A DNA stretch of 64,000 nt from positions 1 to 64,000 of the forward strand of contig JAKLFB010000011.1 in NCBI GenBank assembly GCA_022711435.1. Reading direction: 5' to 3'. Of the stretch, positions 25,919-34,299 are shown piece by piece. The number at the start of each line of letters is the position of its first letter. The first letter of the stretch is position 1. The translations under genes and the position numbers were made by a program. The notes below the pieces were generated by a model. The model saw only the letters and a list, made by a program, of their open reading frames with translations. It did no database searches and had not been told where the DNA came from. This DNA is from Verrucomicrobiota bacterium. Its GTDB lineage: Bacteria; Verrucomicrobiota; Verrucomicrobiia; Limisphaerales; UBA1319.

Positions 25919-26962
25919 ATGGCAAGACCCTTGCGAATCGACATTGCCGGCGCCTGGTATCACGTGATGAACCGCGGGCACCGCGCAGGCGCGCTGTTCC
26001 TGGATGACACCGATCGGCGCCGGTTTCTCGGCGCCGCGGCCCAGCTGCCGGAGCGCTTTGCGCTGGAGGTGCACGCTTTTGTGCTGATGCCCAACCATTA
26101 TCACCTGCTGGTCCGAACCGGCGCGGCCAATCTAAGCCACGCCATCCGATGGCTCAATGTGCGTTACGCGATCCAGTTCAACTGGGCGCATCATTGCCAC
26201 GGGACGCTGTTCCAGGGCCGGTTCAAGTCGGTCTTGATTCAGGAGGAGCGCCAAGCGGTGGCGGTGGCGCGCTACATCCACCTGAATCCGGTGCGGGTGG
26301 GCGGCCTGGGGCTGAGCAAGATCGATCAGCGCCGGGCCCGGGTGCTGGGGTGCGCGAACCCGGGGGCGGAGCTGGTCCGGCGCCGAGTGGAGCGGCTGCG
26401 GGAGTATCCGTGGAGCTCCTACCGGGTTTACAGCGGAGCGGAGCCCAATCCGGAATGGCTGGCCATCGATGTGATCGGCCGGAGCTGCGGAGGGCGGAAC
26501 CGCGCCGAGCGCGTGGCGGCGTTGAGGTCCTACACGGAGGAGCCGATCCGGCAAGGGGTTTTGGAGAGCCCGTGGGAGGGATTGGTCGCCGGAGTTGTGC
26601 TGGGCGAGAGCGGGTTTGCGCGCCAGGTGCTCTCGGGGCAAAAGGTGGATGAGGCGGAGCAGACCCCGGCCCGGCGGATACGGCGGCGGCGCCGATGGGA
26701 GGAGGTCGTCCAGGCCGCCGAGAAGGTCAGAGGCATGAAGTGGGATCAATGGGCGGAGCGCCATGGCGATTGGGGGCGGGACGCGACGATGTATGTGGCG
26801 GTGCGCCACGGCGGGGTTCGGCTGCCCGAGGTGGCGGGGCAGCAGGGGATGATGTATCAGGCGGCCGCGCAGGCGGTGCTGCGGTTCGGAGAGGGCTTGG
26901 ACAAGGACCCGGCGCGGAGCCGTTTTGTGGAGCAGCTGAGGCGCGAATTGTCAAATATTTAG
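25919..26962 (+). CDS. REP-associated tyrosine transposase (Y1, IS200-like)
   Basis: The 347-residue protein belongs to the Transposase_17/TnpA-REP family. The N-terminal catalytic domain has LRIDIAGAWYHVMNRG, the HUH motif in MPNHYHLLV, GTLFQGRFKSVL, and the catalytic tyrosine in RYIHLNPVR. The enzyme nicks single-stranded REP hairpins and is thought to spread REP-type repeats. The C-terminal half (about 180-347) is Arg-rich and probably binds DNA. The last codons and TAG lie inside the right terminal repeat, so coding end and element end are fused. The start has little ribosome-binding sequence but follows the embedded promoter. Confidence 0.92.
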   Translation: MARPLRIDIAGAWYHVMNRGHRAGALFLDDTDRRRFLGAAAQLPERFALEVHAFVLMPNHYHLLVRTGAANLSHAIRWLNVRYAIQFNWAHHCHGTLFQGRFKSVLIQEERQAVAVARYIHLNPVRVGGLGLSKIDQRRARVLGCANPGAELVRRRVERLREYPWSSYRVYSGAEPNPEWLAIDVIGRSCGGRNRAERVAALRSYTEEPIRQGVLESPWEGLVAGVVLGESGFARQVLSGQKVDEAEQTPARRIRRRRRWEEVVQAAEKVRGMKWDQWAERHGDWGRDATMYVAVRHGGVRLPEVAGQQGMMYQAAAQAVLRFGEGLDKDPARSRFVEQLRRELSNI

Positions 26963-27360
26963 ATGCGACCCCATTGTCCCGGGGCCGGCGAGTGCTTCTC
27001 GATGCACTGGACCAGCTCCTCCAGATCGACCGGCTTGGCCAGGAATGGGTACCCGCCGATCATGCCGCCCCGCTTGTCGATCTCCTCCTTCTTGGCCGCA
27101 GCTGTCAGGAAGACGACGGGCGCCTTCTGGCCGCCTGCCTGCCGCTCGAGCTGATGGCACACCTCGCCGCCGTCCAGCCCCGGCATGAGAACATCGAGCA
27201 GGATCAGGTCCGGACGGAACTCCTGCGCGGCGCCGAGGGCGGCCGCCGATTCGTTCTCGACCCGGACCTCGTAATGGCCGGTGCCTTCGAGGCTGAGCTT
27301 GAGCAGCCGCGTGAGACTGGCTTCGTCATCGACGATCAATATGCGCTTGCGACGCTTCAT
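26959..27360 (-). CDS. single-domain response regulator whose 3' end is formed by the RAYT element
   Basis: The 133-residue CheY-like receiver has acidic pocket VDDE (11-13), phosphoacceptor Asp56 in LILLDVLMPG, conserved Thr in VVFLTAA, and Lys in PFLAKPVD. It overlaps the upstream kinase gene by 4 bp (ATGA), so the two form one two-component unit. The last residues (about QWGRI) and the TAA stop are read from the right terminal repeat of the RAYT element. The receiver fold appears complete, but anything originally beyond it, such as a longer tail or output domain, has been removed. No DNA-binding domain remains. Confidence 0.88.
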   Translation of the reverse strand: MKRRKRILIVDDEASLTRLLKLSLEGTGHYEVRVENESAAALGAAQEFRPDLILLDVLMPGLDGGEVCHQLERQAGGQKAPVVFLTAAAKKEEIDKRGGMIGGYPFLAKPVDLEELVQCIEKHSPAPGQWGRI

Positions 27361-29825
27361 ATGCTGTATTCCTGATGGGTTTCGATCCGCTCCACGGACG
27401 GCCGGTGGGCCGGGCTGAGATAGATATCGACCCGGGCTCCGCGGGGCAGCCGGTTCCCGATGCGGACATGGCCCCCGTGCCAGGTGATGATCTGGCGCAC
27501 GACCGAGAGCCCGAGCCCGGTCCCCTGACCCACGGGCTTGGTGGTGAAGAACGGATCGAACACCTTGGCGAGGCACTCCTCGGAGATGCCGGATCCTGTG
27601 TCGAGGATGGAGATCTGGACGAGCTCGGCGCCGGGTGGGAACTCACGATCCAAGCCCTCGGGCGCCTCGCGGACCGCCCGGGCCTTCACGGCGAGCCTCC
27701 CGCCGTCGGGCATGGCGTCGATGGCGTTCATGAAGATGTTGACGAAGACCTGCTCCATCTTGGCCCGGTCCAGGGAGAGATCGGGGAGCGACTCGGGGAC
27801 GTCCTTCTCGAAATCGACGCGGTGCTGCTGAAGGGGGTATTTGACGAGGCCGGAGGCGTTTTCGATGATGGGGCCCAGGGGCTGGACCTGCGGCTCCAGA
27901 TGATGGGCGGAGGCGTAGTTGAGGAGCATGCGGACGATGCCGTCGGCGCGGTGGACGGCCTCGCGCATGTCCTGGAGGACCTGGGCGGCGGGCCCCGGGG
28001 CGGCGGCGAGCTGCCCCTGGAGGACCTGGACGCCGGTGAGCAGGATCTGCAGCGGATTCTTGACCTCGTGGGCGATACCGGCTGCGAGAGTGCCGAGAGA
28101 CTCCATCTTTTCGGCCTGGATGAGGACGAGCTGGGAGGCCTTGAGGGCGCGGTGGGTTTGGCGGAGCTCCTCCAGGGCCTGCCGCAAGGCGGACTCCCGA
28201 TGGGCGAGCTCGCCGTAGGCCTGCTGGAGCTCGGCCTCGGCCGACTTCCGCTCAGTGATGTCCCGGGCGGTGGCATAGATGAGCCTCTCGGCCAAGCTGG
28301 GGCAGGCATTCCACAAGAGCCACTTGTAGCTGCCGTCGCGGCAGCGGTATCGGTTCTCGAAGGTGACCACGACATCGCCGGCGCTGAGCCGCTCGGCGAC
28401 GGCCCGCGTGGCCTCCTGGTCGGACGGGTGGACGAAGCCGATATAGGGCTGATCGAGGAGCTCCGAGCGCGAGTATCCGAGCGTCTCCTCCCAGGCGGGA
28501 TTGAGCCTGAGGAAGCGGCCCTCGAAATTGGCGACGGAGAGCAGGTCGAGCGTGAGGCGGAAGAACTGCTCGAGCTGGCGCTGGGCGCGGCGCTCCTCGG
28601 TGACGTCGCGCCCGACGCTGATGAGCCCGGTGACGCTGCCGCTGGCGTCGCGCAGGGGCACCTTGGTCGAGGAGATCCACCGGGGGCTGCCGTGGACGTC
28701 CACCGAGAATTCCTCCTGGCTGATGAGGGGCTGCGCGCTGCTGAGCACCCGGCGTTCATCCTCGAAGTACTGCCGGGCGAGATCGGCGGCGTAGAAATCG
28801 AAGTCCGTCTTCCCGAGCAACTGGTCGGGCCCGAGCGCGCCCATGTGGCGGGCGACGGCCCGGTTGGCGACGATGAACCGGCTGGACATGTCCTTGGCGT
28901 AGATGAAATCGGGCATGCTGTCGATCAAGGTGCGGAGGAGGATCCGCTCCCGCGCGAGGGCCTCGGTCTTGGCCCGGTCCTCGGTGATATCCTTGATCAG
29001 GCCGTCGTAGGCATGGATCTGGCCGGCGGCGTTGCGGTGCACCAGGGTGGAGTTACGGACCCAGCGGACCGAGCCGTCGCGGTGGATGATTCGGTGTTCG
29101 ATCGGCGGCCCGGGGGCGCCGGCCAGGACGCGGTTGACCGCGTCGAGGACCTGGGGGCGGTCCTCCTCGTGGATCATTCGGTGCCACAGGAAAGGATCCG
29201 CGGAGTAGTCCGATGGCGTGTAGCCGGTGACAGCCAGGCAGCCCGGGGCATGATAGGTGGCGACGGGCCGGCCTGCCTCGATGATCACCGTGAACACATA
29301 ATCGGCGATCGCCCCGAGCTGCCGCTGCGTTCGCGCCAGATTGTCGCGCAGGCGGCGCCAGGCGCCGGCGCGGGCGCTGACCATGTCCCAGGTCTCACCC
29401 AGCGATGCTCCGGCCATCCTCGAGCGCAGGATGACATCGATCACGCCCCGGGCCATCCATTCGACACCGCCTCCTGGGGCGTCCTGGACCACGACCATCG
29501 CCGCGAGCGGCCATTCGGACTCCAGCCATCCGATCGAGACCTCCATGGCGGCCGCCCCGATCTGGGCATCGAGCCAAACCAGGTCGGCCGGCTCGCGCAT
29601 CCTCGGCATGGCGTCCGGCCTCCACGCGGCGGCGTGCTCCCATTGGGCCAGCGGGCCATCCAGCGACTCGAGCCCGTCCTTGACCCTCGCCCAGAAATCC
29701 GCGGCCCCTCCCACGGCGATCATCCGCCGGCAGCGCCCGGCATGGGGAGATGCCGGGCCGGCGCCGCGCACACCTTCGATCGGCGCCTGCCCTGCGGGGC
29801 TGGCCTCGGTTGTCGAACGTCTCAC
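27357..29825 (-). CDS. PAS-domain sensor histidine kinase
   Basis: The 822-residue kinase appears soluble, with no membrane segment. Residues about 35-150 look like a degenerate receiver (DLVWLDAQIG, GVIDVILRSR). Three PAS domains follow: about 165-285 (DGSVRWVRNSTLV), 295-420 (DFIYAKDMSSRFIVANRAV) and 425-540 (DGSYKWLLWNA). A coiled coil leads to the DHp domain, with His586 in AGIAHEVKNPLQ, and then a HATPase domain (NIFMNAIDAM, DTGSGI, GTGLGLSVV). It pairs with the overlapping receiver at 26959. The GTG at 29825 keeps the N-terminal region; an ATG at 29723 begins at the receiver-like domain and is a plausible alternative. It lies 77 bp behind iorB. Confidence 0.88.
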   Translation of the reverse strand: MRRSTTEASPAGQAPIEGVRGAGPASPHAGRCRRMIAVGGAADFWARVKDGLESLDGPLAQWEHAAAWRPDAMPRMREPADLVWLDAQIGAAAMEVSIGWLESEWPLAAMVVVQDAPGGGVEWMARGVIDVILRSRMAGASLGETWDMVSARAGAWRRLRDNLARTQRQLGAIADYVFTVIIEAGRPVATYHAPGCLAVTGYTPSDYSADPFLWHRMIHEEDRPQVLDAVNRVLAGAPGPPIEHRIIHRDGSVRWVRNSTLVHRNAAGQIHAYDGLIKDITEDRAKTEALARERILLRTLIDSMPDFIYAKDMSSRFIVANRAVARHMGALGPDQLLGKTDFDFYAADLARQYFEDERRVLSSAQPLISQEEFSVDVHGSPRWISSTKVPLRDASGSVTGLISVGRDVTEERRAQRQLEQFFRLTLDLLSVANFEGRFLRLNPAWEETLGYSRSELLDQPYIGFVHPSDQEATRAVAERLSAGDVVVTFENRYRCRDGSYKWLLWNACPSLAERLIYATARDITERKSAEAELQQAYGELAHRESALRQALEELRQTHRALKASQLVLIQAEKMESLGTLAAGIAHEVKNPLQILLTGVQVLQGQLAAAPGPAAQVLQDMREAVHRADGIVRMLLNYASAHHLEPQVQPLGPIIENASGLVKYPLQQHRVDFEKDVPESLPDLSLDRAKMEQVFVNIFMNAIDAMPDGGRLAVKARAVREAPEGLDREFPPGAELVQISILDTGSGISEECLAKVFDPFFTTKPVGQGTGLGLSVVRQIITWHGGHVRIGNRLPRGARVDIYLSPAHRPSVERIETHQEYSI

Positions 29826-29902
29826 AATGCCAGGAAAGACCTTTCCTGCGCCTTACCATAGCGCCAGCGCGGCGATTTGGCTAGCGCGGGCGGGGGGGGC
29901 TG

Positions 29903-30505
29903 TCAGGCGCCGAGGACCCGTCGCGCCTCGTCGCGGCCGAGCTGAAACGCGCGAAGGTTCAAGTCAAGATATTTCTCCTTGACAGACGCGCGGATCGATT
30001 CTTCCCAGGCCGATGCCGGCAGAGCGAGATCCGCGGCCACGGCGCCGACGACGACCACGTTGGTCGCCCGGATGCTCCCGGCTTTGAGGGCGATCGAAGC
30101 GGCATCCAGGAAGAGCAGCCGGGCAAACGCCGACCGCAACCGCGGTTCGGCGTCGTCCGGATAGCGGGCGGCGCCGCTGGAGACCGTGACGGGGACGATG
30201 GCCTGGCTGGAGACCACCGCGAGGCCGTCGGGGGCGACCAGATCGACGTATCGCAAGGCCTCGACGCGCTCGAGCGCGGCCAGGATGCGCGCGCTGCGGG
30301 CGGGGACCAGGGGGCTGTAGACCCGCGGCCCGAACCGGATCTGGGCGACGACCGATCCTCCCCGCTGGGCCATGCCGTGGACCTCGTTGGTTTTGACGTC
30401 GAATCCGGCCGCCATGGCGGCGCGGGCGATGATCTCGCTGGCCAGCAGGATCCCCTGCCCTCCGACGCCTGCCAGGACGAGGCTGGTTGCCGGTTCAGTC
30501 TGCAT
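29903..30505 (-). CDS. iorB: indolepyruvate:ferredoxin oxidoreductase beta subunit
   Basis: This 200-residue gamma-type subunit of 2-oxoacid:ferredoxin oxidoreductases has LVLAGVGGQGILLASEII at the N-terminus and the motif NEVHGMAQRGGSVVAQIRFG. With IorA it oxidatively decarboxylates aryl pyruvates, reducing ferredoxin and forming aryl-acetyl-CoA. The ATG at 30505 overlaps the end of iorA by 11 bp, supporting coupled translation. A longer upstream frame is antisense or out-of-frame to iorA and was not used. Its C-terminus is complete. Confidence 0.9.
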   Translation of the reverse strand: MQTEPATSLVLAGVGGQGILLASEIIARAAMAAGFDVKTNEVHGMAQRGGSVVAQIRFGPRVYSPLVPARSARILAALERVEALRYVDLVAPDGLAVVSSQAIVPVTVSSGAARYPDDAEPRLRSAFARLLFLDAASIALKAGSIRATNVVVVGAVAADLALPASAWEESIRASVKEKYLDLNLRAFQLGRDEARRVLGA

Positions 30506-32282
30506 GCGCACCCTCCTGAGTTCGGATCGCCTCGAACGGGCAGACCTGCTGGCAGAGGCTGCAGCCGCCGCAGAGGTACTCGTTGATATGGAGATTGCCT
30601 TCCGTGAACTCGATGGCGGGGCAGCCCAGGTCGAGGCATTGCTGGCACTGCTGGCAAATCGAATCATCGACGACCCGCGGGGCGCCGCGCGGCTTTCCGG
30701 CGCAGAGGGGGCAGGCCCCTCGAGAGACCACGACGGCGGCCTTGCCCGACTCGATCGCCTCGCGCAGAGCCCGGGTCGTTCCCGCCAGGTCCCACGGGTT
30801 CACGGTTGCGACATGCTCGATGCCGCAGGCGCGCGCGATCGCCTCGATGGAGACGGCCGGGACCGGCTCGCCCATGAGGTTGCGCTCGGTGCCCGGGTGA
30901 TCCTGGTGCCCGGTCATGGCGGTCGTCCGGTTATCGACCACGATGATGGTGGAGGTTCCCCGGTTATGGACCAGATCGAGCAGGCCCGTGATCCCGGAAT
31001 GAAAGAACGTCGAGTCGCCCACCATGCCGACGATCTTTCGCCGCTCGCCGGCCTTCTCGAATCCCTGGGGCATGGACACCCCGGCCCCCATGCAGAGGAT
31101 GGTATCCATCCGGTTCAAGGGGGGCAGCACGCCCAGGCTGTAGCATCCGATATCGCCCGTCACCACGACATCGAACTCCTTGAGCGCCTGAAACACGCCC
31201 CGATGGGGGCAGCTGGCGCAGAGGACGGGGGGGCGCGCGGGCAGGTCGGCCCCGATGCCGGGGTCGGGGGGCTGGGGGGCGGGGCGCCCTTCCATCCGGG
31301 CCCGGCTGGCTTCGAGGCGGGCGGGCGAAAGCTCGCCGATCCCCGGCACCCATGCGCGCCCCTCGCAGGCCCGTCCGAGCGATCGCACATGCTCCTCGAG
31401 AAAATCATCCAGCTCCTCGACCACCAGCAGCCGCCGCACCGAATCCGCAAACCGCCGGATCAGGCCGTCCGGGAACGGATACGACCAGCCGAGCTTGAGG
31501 ACGGCGGCTTCGGGAAACACCTCGCGAACGTATTGATACGATATGCTGGAGGTGATGATGCCCAGCGAGGGATCTCCGGGCTCGATCCGGTTCAGGGGCG
31601 ACACCTCGACCGCCTCGCGGAGGCGGGCGAGGCGCTCCTCGAGGCGCGCACGCATCACTCGGCCCCAGGCGGGGATGGGGACATACTGGGGCGGGTTGCG
31701 ATGGAACTCGGCCGGCGGGCGATCGGCCGCCGGCTCCTCGAGCCGCACCACGCCCCGCGAATGGCTCACCCGGGTCGTGGTCCGCAGGATGACCGGCATG
31801 TTGAACCGCTCTGAAATCTCGAGCCCGCGCTTGAGGAAATCGCGGGCCTCCTGCGAGTCGGCCGGCTCGAGGAGGGGGATCTTGGCGAATCGGGCGTAAT
31901 GGCGGGTGTCCTGCTCGTTCTGGGAGGAGTGCATGCCGGGATCGTCGGCGACGCACACGACCATGCCGCCGACGGCTCCGACATAGGCGAAAGTCATGAG
32001 CGGATCGGCGGCGACGTTCAAGCCGACGTGCTTCATCGTCACGATCGACCGCGCGCCTGCGAGCGATGCACCGACGGCGACCTCCATCGCCACCTTCTCG
32101 TTGGGCGACCATTCGCAATAGATGGCGGGCCGGTAGGCGGCCGCCGCCTCGAGAATCTCCGTCGAGGGCGTCCCCGGATACCCCGTCGCCACCTTCACGC
32201 CGGCCTCGAACGCGCCGCGCGCGATCGCCTCGTTGCCCGACAACAAATCCACAGTCACACTCACAGATTCTAAGTGGTCCAT
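30495..32282 (-). CDS. iorA: indolepyruvate:ferredoxin oxidoreductase alpha subunit
   Basis: The 595-residue enzyme has an N-terminal pyrimidine-binding domain (GYPGTPSTEILE, WSPNEKVAMEVAVGAS), a central region, and a TPP/Mg domain (GDIGCYSLG, GDSTFFHSGI, DNRTTAMTGHQDHPG). Two [4Fe-4S] clusters lie at the C-terminus (CQQCQQCLDLGCPAI and CGGCSLCQQVCPFEAI). It catalyses ferredoxin-linked aryl-pyruvate oxidation with IorB. The first ATG (32282) lies inside a 20-bp inverted repeat; in-frame GTG codons 6, 8 and 10 residues later would give MSVTVDLL-like starts and may be the true ones. The family usually begins just before LLSGNEAIARGA, so either choice is compatible. Confidence 0.92.
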   Translation of the reverse strand: MDHLESVSVTVDLLSGNEAIARGAFEAGVKVATGYPGTPSTEILEAAAAYRPAIYCEWSPNEKVAMEVAVGASLAGARSIVTMKHVGLNVAADPLMTFAYVGAVGGMVVCVADDPGMHSSQNEQDTRHYARFAKIPLLEPADSQEARDFLKRGLEISERFNMPVILRTTTRVSHSRGVVRLEEPAADRPPAEFHRNPPQYVPIPAWGRVMRARLEERLARLREAVEVSPLNRIEPGDPSLGIITSSISYQYVREVFPEAAVLKLGWSYPFPDGLIRRFADSVRRLLVVEELDDFLEEHVRSLGRACEGRAWVPGIGELSPARLEASRARMEGRPAPQPPDPGIGADLPARPPVLCASCPHRGVFQALKEFDVVVTGDIGCYSLGVLPPLNRMDTILCMGAGVSMPQGFEKAGERRKIVGMVGDSTFFHSGITGLLDLVHNRGTSTIIVVDNRTTAMTGHQDHPGTERNLMGEPVPAVSIEAIARACGIEHVATVNPWDLAGTTRALREAIESGKAAVVVSRGACPLCAGKPRGAPRVVDDSICQQCQQCLDLGCPAIEFTEGNLHINEYLCGGCSLCQQVCPFEAIRTQEGAHAD

Positions 32283-32326
32283 TTCACAAATACGGTCACG
32301 TAACCCTATTTGTGAAACGGACCACT
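32273..32326. repeat. long inverted repeat overlapping the iorA start
   Basis: The left arm AGTGGTCCATTTCACAAATA (32273-32292) and right arm TATTTGTGAAACGGACCACT (32307-32326) are complementary at 19 of 20 positions, around a 14-base loop. The annotated iorA ATG lies in the left arm. It could be an operator, a MITE-like remnant, or an mRNA structure masking translation. Confidence 0.8.
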
Positions 32327-32424
32327 AAGCAACCAGAAAAACCGGAGGCAATTCCCTCCCTTCGCGAGGCACGAGCGGGGGGGCACAGGGAAAGGGGCTC
32401 GTTCCAACGCCCGCCTCTCCCCGA

Positions 32425-32454
32425 CCCTCCCCTCCACTGCCGCGGAGGGGAGGG
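32425..32454. repeat. GC-rich hairpin upstream of the DUF3472 gene
   Basis: CCCTCCCCTCC and GGAGGGGAGGG form a perfect 11-bp stem with an 8-base loop. No T-tract follows. It resembles the hairpin at 48393-48429 and the one in family B repeats. Confidence 0.6.
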
Positions 32455-32503
32455 GGGCGATTGGGCTGGCCAAGGCTGCGCAAGCTCTGCTATAGGCGTG
32501 CCT

Positions 32504-33388
32504 ATGATGTGGATTCGAGCGGTGATGGCGGGCGTGGTGCTGGGGGGGGCTGCGAGCGCGGCGGCGGCCGATTCTCCGGCGCCCTTTCGCGCGGCGCGCT
32601 CTGTGCACCTCGGCTACCCGGCGGAGCCGGGCGAATGGTTCTACACCGAGATGGTGATCGAGCAATCGGTGAACGGCAGCTACTTCATGGCCTGCGGCTG
32701 GAACACGGGCTATTTTGGTCTGCAGCAACTGCGCCGGCCGGAAGACAAGGTGGCGATCTTCTCGGTCTGGGATCCCACCGGGGGAGACGATCCCAACGCC
32801 GTCAAAGCGGAGGACCGCGTCGAGGTTCTTTTTGCGGGCGAGGGAACCCGGATCCGGCGGTTTGGCGGCGAAGGCACGGGCGGCCAGTGCATGTGGGATT
32901 TCCCGTGGAAGATTGGCGAGACGAACCGGTTAGCCGTTCAGGCCCGCGTGGACAGCGACCGGACCGCCTACACGGGCTGGCTCTATCTGCCTGCGACGGG
33001 CACCTGGAAGAAGCTGGCGACCTTCCGCACCCAGGCCTCGGGCTCGCTCCTGCGCGGCTATTATTCCTTCATCGAGGATTTCCGCCGGGACGTCCGCAGC
33101 GTGGGCGAGACGCGCCGCGCGCGGTTTGGCCGTGGGGGGGTGAGGGCGGCCGACGGGCGATGGATGCCGCTGCGGCAGGCGCGATTCACGGCGTCGAACG
33201 CCTCGTGGGAATCCAAGGACAACATCGATGCGGGGGAGGTCGGCGGCTGGTTCTACCTGGCGACGGGCGGATCGATTCGGGCCAGCCGCCCCTTGCGCAG
33301 CCTGATCGAGCTGCCGGGCCCGGCTCCGGATGGGCCCGGCCTTCCGGAAGATCCGGCCCCTTCGCCGCCGCAGCCTGCCAGCCGATGA
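32504..33388 (+). CDS. secreted DUF3472-family protein
   Basis: The 294-residue protein has a Sec signal (IRAVMAGVVLGGAASAAAADS). A beta-sandwich body contains segments typical of the DUF3472 family: EWFYTEMVIEQSVNGSYFMACGW (the family's Trp/Tyr-rich core), YFGLQQLRRPEDKVAIFSVWDP, and SFIEDFRRDVRS. The function is unknown; the fold resembles carbohydrate-binding or glycan-associated modules. Two adjacent ATGs (32504, 32507) could start translation. Its stop overlaps the start of the next gene as ATGA. The Pro-rich C-terminus shows no anchor. Confidence 0.78.
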   Translation: MMWIRAVMAGVVLGGAASAAAADSPAPFRAARSVHLGYPAEPGEWFYTEMVIEQSVNGSYFMACGWNTGYFGLQQLRRPEDKVAIFSVWDPTGGDDPNAVKAEDRVEVLFAGEGTRIRRFGGEGTGGQCMWDFPWKIGETNRLAVQARVDSDRTAYTGWLYLPATGTWKKLATFRTQASGSLLRGYYSFIEDFRRDVRSVGETRRARFGRGGVRAADGRWMPLRQARFTASNASWESKDNIDAGEVGGWFYLATGGSIRASRPLRSLIELPGPAPDGPGLPEDPAPSPPQPASR

Positions 33389-34299
33389 TCGTCGTCACCC
33401 ACGAATCGTGCTGCGACTACCGCACGCCGGGACATCCGGACAAGCCGGCGCGCGTCCGGCGTGCGATCACCCGGTTGCGCGCAGAGCCGGAAGGGTCTCT
33501 CGGCTGGGAGACAGCGTCACTGGCATCGGTCGCGCAGGCGGCGCGCGCCCATCAAGCGTCGATGCTGGCGCGTCTCGAGGAGCCGGCCCCGTTCGATCCC
33601 GACACGCCATCTCATCCGGACATCCAGCGGCACGCCCTGCAGGCGGCTGGCGGCGCCATACTGGCGATGCGCTGTGCGCTGGCCGGGCAGCCGGCGTTCA
33701 GCCTGCTCCGCCCTCCCGGCCATCATGCCACGCCGGAGCGGTCGATGGGATTCTGCTACCTGAACAACCTGGCCATTGCGGTCCTGGAGGCGCTGGCCTC
33801 GAGCGTGGCGAAGGTCGCCGTGCTGGACTTCGACGTCCACCACGGGAACGGGACCGAGGAGATCATGTTCGAGCGTCCGGGCTGCCTGTTCTGCTCGGTC
33901 CACGAGTTCCCCGGCTATCCCGGCACCGGCTGCCAAAGCCGCGGCAACTGCCTCAATTTCCCGCAGGCGCATCGGACCCCTCGCGCGACCTACCGTCGTG
34001 CGCTCGAGGACGCACTGGATCGGATTGCCGAGTTCGATCCGGCACTGATTGCCGTGTCGGCCGGGTTCGACGCCTACCGGGGGGATCCGCTGGGCCATCA
34101 ACTGCTCGAAGCCGAGGACTTCTTCTGGCTGGGCAGCTCCCTGCGGCAGATCCGCCGCCCCTTCTTCAGCAGCCTCGAAGGCGGCTACAGCGCGGATCTT
34201 CCGGATCTGATCCGGCATTACCTGGCGGGCTGCGCCGGCTGGCCGGTGCCGCGCGAGGCGGATCCGCCGTCCGATCCCCGCTCGGAGATGGGGACATAA
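33385..34299 (+). CDS. histone-deacetylase-family hydrolase
   Basis: The 304-residue zinc-dependent amidohydrolase is of the acetoin-utilisation/class II HDAC type. Catalytic motifs are present: RPPGHHATP (the His pair), [13 protein letters not shown] (zinc ligands Asp and His), [11 protein letters not shown] (zinc ligand Asp) and EGGYS. Bacterial members remove acetyl groups from polyamines or small amides. It starts inside the stop of the DUF3472 gene. Its last 82 bp overlap the 3' end of gltA on the opposite strand; the C-terminal tail beyond about residue 285 is not conserved sequence and is shared with that overlap. Confidence 0.88.
   Translation: MIVVTHESCCDYRTPGHPDKPARVRRAITRLRAEPEGSLGWETASLASVAQAARAHQASMLARLEEPAPFDPDTPSHPDIQRHALQAAGGAILAMRCALAGQPAFSLLRPPGHHATPERSMGFCYLNNLAIAVLEALASSVAKVAVLDFDVHHGNGTEEIMFERPGCLFCSVHEFPGYPGTGCQSRGNCLNFPQAHRTPRATYRRALEDALDRIAEFDPALIAVSAGFDAYRGDPLGHQLLEAEDFFWLGSSLRQIRRPFFSSLEGGYSADLPDLIRHYLAGCAGWPVPREADPPSDPRSEMGT

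Larger units (their letters stand above)
25858..26977 (+). mobile_element. complete RAYT (REP-associated tyrosine transposase) element
   Basis: The element is bounded by 37-bp inverted repeats at 25858-25894 and 26941-26977 that match at 35 of 37 positions. The left end abuts the secretin stop and the right end forms the last codons and stop of the response regulator read on the other strand. The high repeat identity suggests recent or maintained activity. Solo ends lie at 6930 and 8734. Confidence 0.85.

Noticed and set aside
27375..29861. An 828-codon + strand frame opposite the PAS kinase
   Set aside because: Antisense to a well-supported kinase; its protein is Gly/Asp/Glu rich without motifs.
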